A stretch of DNA of 36,486 bases. Origin: a virus. The DNA is taken from the IMG/VR virus record IMGVR_UViG_3300042475_000754, positions 1 to 36,486 of that record. One strand, given 5' to 3'. The notes under the pieces were generated by a model. That model did no database searches and was not told the origin of the DNA. It saw only the letters and a program-made list of their open reading frames with translations. This document shows positions 29,048 to 36,486 of this stretch, in pieces; position 1 is the stretch's first letter; each line of letters starts with the position of its first letter. Made by a program: the position numbers and the translations under genes.

Positions 29048-32000
29048 TAGTTAATCCCTACATTCATTTTAGGACCTAGAGTAGATGCTGCTCGGCTATC
29101 CATGCTCTTAATAGCTGTTACTGTTTGTTGAGTTACCAGTCTTGACAATTGATTTATATCCCCATCGAAGCCGTTAATATTATTTGTAATATTAATTGTT
29201 GCTCCACCCATTGTAGCATTATTGGCGTTTGTATTAAAGGCCCCTGCAGTAACAACTTGTCCACCTGTCTCATATCTAGGCATATTTACCATGCCGCCGA
29301 ATGCGAACTTCTGTGCATTTACCTTATCAAAGAATGGCACACCATACTGGCTTACCGCAGAAGCTCTTACTACATACTCTCCATTTGAAAGCATTGCTGG
29401 AATTGAATCAGATGTAGAAGTTCCTGCTCCTCTTACTTTACCGCCTGAACCTTCTGAATATCCAGGTATGTATCCTCCCATTGCTCTGTTGTACGGATTA
29501 CCAGTTCTTGTTATGTTGCCGTCATCATTAACTTTAAAAGTAGAAATTTTTCCATCTTTATCTGTTACAGAAAAATATTCTCCCGCATTTATTCCTTTTT
29601 CTGCTGCAAGCTTTTTAAGCTTTTGTCCTGCTCCAAAGGGACCAAAATCCATAGCTGAGCCATATTTGCTAATGTCAACATTTGAAAGTGTTTCTGTGCC
29701 AACTCCCGCCTTACCTAGACTATATGGATCAGACCTAGTCCCGCTTCCAGAGTCTGGACCGATGTTTAATTTCTTTCCGTCTATGTTTATAACTACATTT
29801 CCGTTAACATCTATGCTGCTGACTGCACCCAGCTTATCTTCAAGTCCCTTTACAAGAGCTTTTCCTAAATCAAGATCTTTAAGACCATTAAGTTTAACTC
29901 CTGCTTTTTGTGCAGCATCCGCAACTGCAGATAGCATTGTCTCTGATTCTTTGCTTGCCTTCCAGGCAGCTCTTTCTGCTTCTGGCTTTTTAAGAAGTTC
30001 AATTTGCCAATTAGTCATTGCTGTATTTACTTCATCTAAAGCGGCTTCTTGTGTTGCAATTGATTTTGTAAGGTCGCCTAATTTTTCTCCTGCAAGGGCA
30101 GCATTATCAGAAAGCTTTTGCTGTTTTCTTTGCATTGCCTCTAGCTGTTTTAGCAGAGGTGCATTCTTTAAGTCTCTTGCATTCTCTTCATTCTTTACTT
30201 GAGAATTAAATTGTTGTTGTGCTACAAGGCCTTCCATATCAAGGCTTGCTTGCTGCATTCCTGCTGTATTGCCCGTTGCCTCTGCTGCAGTGTATGCTGC
30301 CTGAGCCTTAGCAATCTCTCTTGCAACGTCGCCTTCTTCTTTAGCGGCTGTTAAAGCCTTAATTCTAGAATCAGCAAGTTTATTATTAGCATCAATTTGT
30401 TTTTGAATTGAAGACATCTTTTCTCTATCAGAGATTTGGTCTTTAACTTTTTGCCCCTTGACTGCTCTTTCATATTCAGCTTGAAGTTTTTTATCTCTTT
30501 CTAGTTTAGAATATTGTTTTTCTAGAGCCCCACCCTTAGCCCTGTTAGCAGATTCAATTGCTTTGCCCAATGACATTTGAAGCTGGTAAAGATCATTTGT
30601 TTGTGCTGCAGTTAATTGCTTAAGGTCGCCTGTATATCCCTTAACCTGAATTCTTGTTTTCTGCCATAGAGAAAGAGCGGTGTCTTGTGAGTTGACTATC
30701 TGCTTAATAGAAGGATCTATCTTAGCCATTTCGCTTATGAGCTCTTTAGTCAGAACCTTTTGTGTTCCGACCTTGCTATTAATAGCGTCAAGTGCTATTT
30801 GCTCTTGGTCAAACTTAATTTTCTTTTCATCGCCGCTTGAAAAGTATCTTCCCTCTTTAGTTGCCAGGGCACGTTCTTTTTTAATAGCATCGGCTTGTCT
30901 TTTTTCTACATCTGTAGAGAGAGCCATCATAGCTGTATTTAATTGGTTAGCCTGTTCTGTAGGATCTAGGTTACTGTCCATGGCGGTATTTAAACTTTGT
31001 ATTGCAGAAACTGCAGCAGATGCTGAATCCTTAATTGCGTTAAAGGCATCTGATCTAACTGTATACCCAGCAGCATTGCCCTTAAAATCAGAAGCTGCAT
31101 ACATTGTGTATATTTTTTCAGCGGCTTCTTCTGCTGAAAGGCCCATAGCAATTAGCTGCTCTTTAAGTCTTATTGCTAAAGCTGCTTGATCATCAGCATC
31201 AGTCTTATTAATTAAAAGAACTTGGTCAGAATAGTTATCTTTAACTTCCTTCTTTAACTTCTTGTATTCTTCAATAGTAATATTAAGAGGAGTTCCAGAG
31301 CCTTTCATGCTTTCATACAAAAGAGTATTTCTTTCTTTAAGAGCCTTTGCGTTATCAATTGCTTCTTTAATTTTATCGTTAAAGTTTGTAAATTTAAGTC
31401 CTGCTTTTTCTGCACCCTCTGCAGTCATTCCATAGCCGAGTGCATTTAAGCGCATGCTTTCTTGATGTTCTCTATACTTCTTGATTGCAAAACCTATTGC
31501 TAGGGTAGCTGCGCCGACTCCAAGATTTAATCTTGTTACTGCCTTTAATGCAAAGCCAGCAGACTTAGCGAATATGTTTTTGCTTGCGGAAAGACCATTA
31601 AGTCTTTCTCCATACTGTGTAAGTATTTTAATATCTTTTCCAGTGATAAGCTCTTTAACTTGTTTTGTTGCACCTAGTGGGGCGGTAAATTTGCCCTTAG
31701 ATTCCATTGGAACCTTTGAACCGCCGCCTCCCATTCCGCCCATACCTAGCATTGATCCTAAAGTTGCACCAATCATTCCCCCGCCAGGTAGTCCGCTCAT
31801 ATTTCCTAAAGCTTGTCCCCCTTGCATTCCAAGTATGCTCATGATCATCATCTTGATCATACCGCCCATATTATATCCTTGAGCAATTCCATACTTGTTA
31901 TGAGGCACAATTCCTCCAGAGTTTCTTGGAACAAATAGTTCTGGTCCTTTTTCTCCTACAACGTATGGCTGTCCTGAATTAACTGGGCCGCCCATTTCTC

Positions 32001-35000
32001 TTTTTTCTAAACCAAATATAATTTTCTTTAAAGATTCTGTAAGCGGGGTATCTTTTTTAGAATCCCAATTTAAATATTTGTTTCGCAAAATGTCTTTATC
32101 AATTGGAGAAAGTTGTTTAATTATGTTTCTGTCTCCAACAAGATCCGAAGCAGCAGATCTTATTACTGAATCTAATACATCTGGCTCAAGAGCATTCTTT
32201 AAAGACCCTTGTGCATCCTTAACATATCCGTAAGGCTTTTCTTTTGCTAATGCCGCCGCAAACTTATCGTAGAATAATTTTTGAGTGTGCTTCCTTAGAC
32301 CTGTATTTGCAAATAGCTTGTCAGCCATTTCAATAGATAATGAATTTACTCCCCAAGGAGCTGACTCATACATGCTTGGCTTAGGTGCGCCAGTAGGTCC
32401 AAATCCTGCTCCGATACGATGCATTGCTCTGCCCTTAAGAACATTACCAATCATTCCGCCAATATTAAATCCATTTTCTGCAGTTTTAAATGCGTTATCT
32501 GATAGGCTAACAGAGTGACCCTTTTGTCTGCGCTTTAATTCATCTGCTGCAATCATTTTAGCAATAGCTGCTGGAGTCATTGTTTTTTCTGGAGATATCT
32601 TTATTGATGAATGAACTCCATGCAAGTCTCCATAGGTCTGTCTTCTTGCGTCGGAGAGCCTCTGAATCATTGCATTATAAACAACCTTCTCTTCTGCATT
32701 TAAATCAAATCTACTTATTGTTTGTTTTAGCTTAGGCAGAGCATCATTAATCTCCTTAAGCATACGATCATTATATTGATCTGCCGTCATTCCCTTTGGA
32801 ATATCTGCAGTTGCTTCAGCAAAGAACTTCTTTGTGCTGCTTCCCTTTACTCCTAACAAATTAACCATTGCTTGATGCTTAAATGATGGCATCATTCCAG
32901 AGTAATCTCTTGGTCCAGAAGCTGCTCCAAACACCCCTGCTGGTCCTACATCTGCAAGGATATTGCCTGATAGATTTCCTCTGCCTAAGTCTTTATCTCC
33001 ACGCAATGCTGACGCTACTAGTTGTCTAAAGTATTGATCGGATGTAAACTTGCCATCTTGATTTGCTATAGCTGGATTATACTTTGACTCCAAAGCAAGA
33101 AGTGTTCTGGCACCCTTTGGATCGGTTGGGTCTCTCATTACAACAATTCTCTGGTTAGGAGTTTGTAGTCCATGTACATCACGAGCAATCTCTGTTGCTC
33201 TTATTTCAGCAAGTGCCGCTTTTTCATCTAGTACTGGCTTAACAAAAACTTTGTCTCCGCCCTTATTGTAAATTCCACCAATTCCAGCAACTGGGAAACT
33301 TCTTCCAGATGTCGGCTCTAATAATCCATCATAGTCAGTTATTGGAGTCTTGCTAAATCTAGAATCCTTAACCGCTTGACTTGCTTTTTCCATAGCAGCC
33401 TTTGCTGCTCTTTGTGCCTCTACCTGCTTAATAGATCTAGGCATTCCTAAGAACATTGCTTTACCGCCACCAAATAATCTTTGTGCAAATTTTCCTGGAA
33501 CAGTTCCACCAGCATTTAGACCCTTTGGTAATCCCGCAAAAGAAACTCTTCCACGATTAAATGCTCTTAGCCATTGGACTCCACCCTTTGGCATTGCTGC
33601 AGCACTTAGTACGGCTTGGAATTGAGCAGGAGTTTTACTAAGCCTTGCAGCCTTTTTAACTTCTTCTAGGGTATCTACATTTAAACCCATTCTTCTTAAA
33701 AATAGCTTTGCTTCTCTTTTTGCTTCTGGACTAAATGTTGGCAACCAATTTTTTGTTAATCCATACTGCTCAAACTGAAACATGTCTTTATTAATACGTG
33801 ATGGCAGTGTTACTGCTTGTCCAGCGTAACCAACTGCATGTCTACTTTGTGAACCAATCGGAATTCCGTGAGCTCTGTCCACAGCCTTTGGAGAAAATGG
33901 ATCAATTTCTAGTAATGCTTTTTGATCTATGCCACTTCTGCCTTTCATTAAATCCCAGATTTCTGATCTTTCTTTTGGATTTAATATAGGACTCTTTTCT
34001 CTAATCTTATCTACTGCTTTTGTTTTTGCTGCAGCATCTTTTGCATTGATAACAGCATCTGAAAGTCTTTTATCTAATAATAATTTAAAGCCTGGATGAT
34101 CTTTTCTAAGCCTATCTTGCATTGCTTTCTGTATAGGACCCTGAGCTAAATCATCAAATCTAGCTTGTCTTCCGCCAGACATCTTGACATGCTTTTCAAA
34201 CATCTCTTCTGCATATTGAACTGCTTGTTCATTTGTTATTGGATTTTTAGATTTGGCTCCACCTTGCTTGATACCCCATGCAGCATTTAATATATATCTA
34301 GTTCTATTTTCTTCATAATAATTTGGTGAGTTAAGCATATCTGCAATGTTAACTAATGCTATCTTCTTGGCCTCTAGTGTTTCTTTTAGATCTCCACCGC
34401 CAGTTACTCTTCCGATTCCAGAGGTGTTACCTGGTCCGCCATTTAATTGAAGCATTAAGCCTGGATCACGTTGAGCAATATCTGCTGGAATGACAGCCTC
34501 TCCTGGTGTCAATACAACAGGAACCTGTCCGCCCCTATTCCTATATACTGGTCTTCCACCAAGTAGGTTTTGAATAATTGGCATATTTGCTTCTGTTCCT
34601 GCTTTGTTAATTACAAATGATCCTTCTTCAGCCGTTGTATGATAAGTGTCTGTATTTCCTGTTCCAGGTACGATGCCACCTTTTGCAAATTTAGGTTTTG
34701 TTGTTTGAATGCTATATCCTGCACCTGAAGTTCTAACTCCACCAAGTGCTCTTGCAATTCTATCTACAAGGTTTTTTGTTGAGCCTTTGTGGAACATCTC
34801 TTTCATATTTGATTTACCGCTTACTGGATCAACCACTGGTTGAGATGTAAATGGAACTGTAGTTAGATTTGCCGTTCTTCCCATTGCCGTTGCAGTTGCA
34901 GCAGTTGTTTCTGCAAGCATTGCCTCAACTGTTGCATTTAGCTGTATTACTTTTGCTCTTGCTTGATCTACTGTTATCTTGCTTGCCTGAAGCTGCTTAA

Positions 35001-36486
35001 CAATTGCTTCGGTTTCTAATGCAGCAAGTTGAGTAATTTCAGAAAATTGTGGTAGCAATGCCTGATATGAATCTGCTAGGCCAGAGGTAATTGTGCCTGT
35101 TGCCATAACCTCAGCCTTTAATACTTTAATTTCTGCTTCCGATTGCATTGCAATTGCCGCTGTCATTGCATGCCACTTTGCTGCTTCTTGTGCAACAACA
35201 CCTGTTGATATTCCATTTACAGATGTAACACCTGGAATCTTTGGAAGATCTTGATTCATGTAAGCCTGTGGATTTTTACCAATTCTAATATTTACTGGAG
35301 ACGCTCCTGGCACTGTTCCAAATATAGTTCCTGGCTGTTGTGTCTGAGCTGGAATCATATGAGACATATCTCTTGTGTATGCTTCGCCAACTAGTGGGTT
35401 ATTCTTATCTACAAATCTTTGCCCGCCTGGAGTTCCCGCTGCTATTACTCCTCCTGCAACTGTTGAAATTGCTGGCTGCACAGAAACTTTAGCTGCATCT
35501 GCTTTTATCTGCAGAGTATCAAATGATGCCGCAAGTGTATTTACTGCATTTGTTAAAACTACTGCTGCTTCTGTATCTGAATAAAATGATGTTGCAAGAC
35601 CCTTTGCTGCAGCATCTGCTGCCATGATCTCTGGGGTAAGAAGTTTAAAACCTTGGCCGCCTCGAACTAATTGTCTTAGATGAAAAATTCCCTTGATAAC
35701 ATATCCAATGAAGTTACCCATTACACCAGCCAACATAATGATTGGCCCTGATACTGCTGTTATTCCTCCTAAAACATTTAAGAAAGTTTTAACTGGCTCT
35801 GGAAGTTTTTGGAAAAATTTAATAATGCCATCTACTACTTCTAAAATCTTTGTGCTAATTCTTAAAAATTGTTCTCCAACAACCGCAAGGTCTGCTTGAA
35901 CAGAAGCAAGCGCTCTTTTGAATTTTCCAGATGCTGACTCTGTTAGCATTCCTAATTCTCGTTCAGCAATACCTGCTAGATCTGTTGCGCTAGCTCCCAT
36001 CAACTCCATAACCTGTAAAGTTTGAGAACCTTCTCTGCCTATGTTTTCAAAAAGCGCCGAGAGTCTTGCATACTGAAACTTACCAAATAGCTGTTCTATT
36101 GCTCTTGATTTACTTAAAGGATCTAGCTTATCTAGAGCTCCCTGAAGCTCTATAATAGTTCCTGTTAAATTTCCTGCGTTAGAAGTTACAATGCTATCTA
36201 GATCAATTCCAAATCCTAGGAAAAGTTCTTTTGCAACTTTTGTTGGGTTGATAAGAGATGCCATTGCAGACTTAATTGCGTTAGCACCTTCAGATGCATT
36301 TACTCCGCCTTCCTTCATGGCTGTAAGATAAAGTGCTAGGTCTTGTACGTCTCCTCCTAGAGATTTTACAACTGGACCAGCTTTTGGAATAGCTTCAGTT
36401 AGATCCTGTAGGGTGGTAGATGTTTGGTTTTCAACTGCGTTAAGAAAGTTAATTGATTCTGATAGCTCATCTGTGTTTTGCTTAAA
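29047..36486 (-). CDS. Tail tape measure protein with embedded domains (5' end beyond window)
   Basis: The frame is open to the right edge: 56 codons upstream of the internal ATG at 36318 are coding, so 2479 residues are visible and the true start lies outside. The N-terminal part is a TP901-1-like tape measure domain (ALYLTAMKEGGVNASEGANA; FQYARLSALFENIGREGSQT), with a hydrophobic segment near residues 232-262. Gly-rich 'GGxVPG...GEfvi' modules occur near residues 605, 650, 1505 and 2350. Between them, residues about 640-1500 form a large insert with a candidate kinase-like fold (about 1065-1250). A Met/Gly-rich segment (about 1540-1600) and a long coiled coil (about 1950-2160) follow. The protein sets tail length, and the insert may do something else. 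Confidence 0.93.
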   Translation of the reverse strand, partial: FKQNTDELSESINFLNAVENQTSTTLQDLTEAIPKAGPVVKSLGGDVQDLALYLTAMKEGGVNASEGANAIKSAMASLINPTKVAKELFLGFGIDLDSIVTSNAGNLTGTIIELQGALDKLDPLSKSRAIEQLFGKFQYARLSALFENIGREGSQTLQVMELMGASATDLAGIAERELGMLTESASGKFKRALASVQADLAVVGEQFLRISTKILEVVDGIIKFFQKLPEPVKTFLNVLGGITAVSGPIIMLAGVMGNFIGYVIKGIFHLRQLVRGGQGFKLLTPEIMAADAAAKGLATSFYSDTEAAVVLTNAVNTLAASFDTLQIKADAAKVSVQPAISTVAGGVIAAGTPGGQRFVDKNNPLVGEAYTRDMSHMIPAQTQQPGTIFGTVPGASPVNIRIGKNPQAYMNQDLPKIPGVTSVNGISTGVVAQEAAKWHAMTAAIAMQSEAEIKVLKAEVMATGTITSGLADSYQALLPQFSEITQLAALETEAIVKQLQASKITVDQARAKVIQLNATVEAMLAETTAATATAMGRTANLTTVPFTSQPVVDPVSGKSNMKEMFHKGSTKNLVDRIARALGGVRTSGAGYSIQTTKPKFAKGGIVPGTGNTDTYHTTAEEGSFVINKAGTEANMPIIQNLLGGRPVYRNRGGQVPVVLTPGEAVIPADIAQRDPGLMLQLNGGPGNTSGIGRVTGGGDLKETLEAKKIALVNIADMLNSPNYYEENRTRYILNAAWGIKQGGAKSKNPITNEQAVQYAEEMFEKHVKMSGGRQARFDDLAQGPIQKAMQDRLRKDHPGFKLLLDKRLSDAVINAKDAAAKTKAVDKIREKSPILNPKERSEIWDLMKGRSGIDQKALLEIDPFSPKAVDRAHGIPIGSQSRHAVGYAGQAVTLPSRINKDMFQFEQYGLTKNWLPTFSPEAKREAKLFLRRMGLNVDTLEEVKKAARLSKTPAQFQAVLSAAAMPKGGVQWLRAFNRGRVSFAGLPKGLNAGGTVPGKFAQRLFGGGKAMFLGMPRSIKQVEAQRAAKAAMEKASQAVKDSRFSKTPITDYDGLLEPTSGRSFPVAGIGGIYNKGGDKVFVKPVLDEKAALAEIRATEIARDVHGLQTPNQRIVVMRDPTDPKGARTLLALESKYNPAIANQDGKFTSDQYFRQLVASALRGDKDLGRGNLSGNILADVGPAGVFGAASGPRDYSGMMPSFKHQAMVNLLGVKGSSTKKFFAEATADIPKGMTADQYNDRMLKEINDALPKLKQTISRFDLNAEEKVVYNAMIQRLSDARRQTYGDLHGVHSSIKISPEKTMTPAAIAKMIAADELKRRQKGHSVSLSDNAFKTAENGFNIGGMIGNVLKGRAMHRIGAGFGPTGAPKPSMYESAPWGVNSLSIEMADKLFANTGLRKHTQKLFYDKFAAALAKEKPYGYVKDAQGSLKNALEPDVLDSVIRSAASDLVGDRNIIKQLSPIDKDILRNKYLNWDSKKDTPLTESLKKIIFGLEKREMGGPVNSGQPYVVGEKGPELFVPRNSGGIVPHNKYGIAQGYNMGGMIKMMIMSILGMQGGQALGNMSGLPGGGMIGATLGSMLGMGGMGGGGSKVPMESKGKFTAPLGATKQVKELITGKDIKILTQYGERLNGLSASKNIFAKSAGFALKAVTRLNLGVGAATLAIGFAIKKYREHQESMRLNALGYGMTAEGAEKAGLKFTNFNDKIKEAIDNAKALKERNTLLYESMKGSGTPLNITIEEYKKLKKEVKDNYSDQVLLINKTDADDQAALAIRLKEQLIAMGLSAEEAAEKIYTMYAASDFKGNAAGYTVRSDAFNAIKDSASAAVSAIQSLNTAMDSNLDPTEQANQLNTAMMALSTDVEKRQADAIKKERALATKEGRYFSSGDEKKIKFDQEQIALDAINSKVGTQKVLTKELISEMAKIDPSIKQIVNSQDTALSLWQKTRIQVKGYTGDLKQLTAAQTNDLYQLQMSLGKAIESANRAKGGALEKQYSKLERDKKLQAEYERAVKGQKVKDQISDREKMSSIQKQIDANNKLADSRIKALTAAKEEGDVAREIAKAQAAYTAAEATGNTAGMQQASLDMEGLVAQQQFNSQVKNEENARDLKNAPLLKQLEAMQRKQQKLSDNAALAGEKLGDLTKSIATQEAALDEVNTAMTNWQIELLKKPEAERAAWKASKESETMLSAVADAAQKAGVKLNGLKDLDLGKALVKGLEDKLGAVSSIDVNGNVVINIDGKKLNIGPDSGSGTRSDPYSLGKAGVGTETLSNVDISKYGSAMDFGPFGAGQKLKKLAAEKGINAGEYFSVTDKDGKISTFKVNDDGNITRTGNPYNRAMGGYIPGYSEGSGGKVRGAGTSTSDSIPAMLSNGEYVVRASAVSQYGVPFFDKVNAQKFAFGGMVNMPRYETGGQVVTAGAFNTNANNATMGGATINITNNINGFDGDINQLSRLVTQQTVTAIKSMDSRAASTLGPKMNVGIN

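Noticed and set aside
29149-31882. Long plus-strand frames opposite the tape measure gene, including a 326-codon one
   Set aside because: They lack plausible domains and ribosome-binding sites, and their composition mirrors the minus-strand codons. The opposite strand has a clear tape measure protein.
1-36486. Integrase, attachment site, or insertion sequence
   Set aside because: No recombinase, transposase or tRNA-flanking direct repeat could be seen. Nothing here shows lysogeny.

Overview
The window is part of the genome of a tailed double-stranded DNA bacteriophage with an AT-rich genome. Every gene I can support lies on the minus strand, so the text below follows the direction of transcription, from high to low coordinates. 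Long tape measure and tail-fibre genes, a two-subunit terminase, a phage-borne replisome and a tRNA cluster identify it as a phage. The very long tape measure protein and the absence of contractile-sheath genes here suggest a siphovirus-like particle, but capsid and sheath genes would lie outside the window. The host cannot be read directly. Sigma70-like promoters, a probable leaderless mRNA, and a lysine/alanine-rich histone tail would fit a low-GC actinobacterium such as the freshwater planktonic lineages. That is inference only.

Layout. 36486-20249 is the tail module: tape measure protein (cut by the right edge), a small Dit/tail-tube-like protein, a large baseplate-hub-like protein, two minor tail proteins, a fibre with an Fn3 domain and a self-cleaving S74 chaperone, a 52-aa coiled-coil protein and a terminal structural protein. 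20248-20161 is a regulatory gap holding a promoter, a palindrome and an intrinsic terminator/attenuator. 20160-11671 is the replication module: metallophosphoesterase, DNA-binding and zinc-finger small proteins, DnaB-like helicase, CHC2/TOPRIM primase, a T4 gp32-like SSB and a full DnaE-type polymerase. 11674-6948 is nucleotide metabolism and recombination: MazG, RecA, an Hjc-like nuclease, a XapX membrane protein, a Cas4-like nuclease, a RuvC-like resolvase and a DUF1599 protein. 6916-4588 is terminase. 4331-3771 is a mixed operon of tRNA-Met, a small gene, tRNA-Arg and tRNA-Gly. 3716-1 holds an H1-like DNA-binding protein coupled to a staphylococcal-type nuclease, an Hsp20 chaperone, an FmdB-like zinc ribbon behind a structured leader RNA, and a secreted repeat protein cut by the left edge.

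Genes are packed with 1-4 nt TAATG, ATGA or GTGA overlaps, which implies translational coupling inside a few long operons. Five small genes (35-52 aa) and the secreted protein with a TTG start are easy to miss and are annotated here from direct translation.

The most interesting items are: (i) a candidate protein-kinase-like domain embedded in the tape measure protein; (ii) a GC-rich leader RNA with two hairpins and an H-type pseudoknot, placed exactly between a strong promoter and the FmdB-like gene; (iii) a probable leaderless terminase mRNA; (iv) a phage-encoded secreted protein with two different 30-bp tandem-repeat arrays; (v) a promoter/palindrome/terminator cassette at the border of the tail and replication modules.
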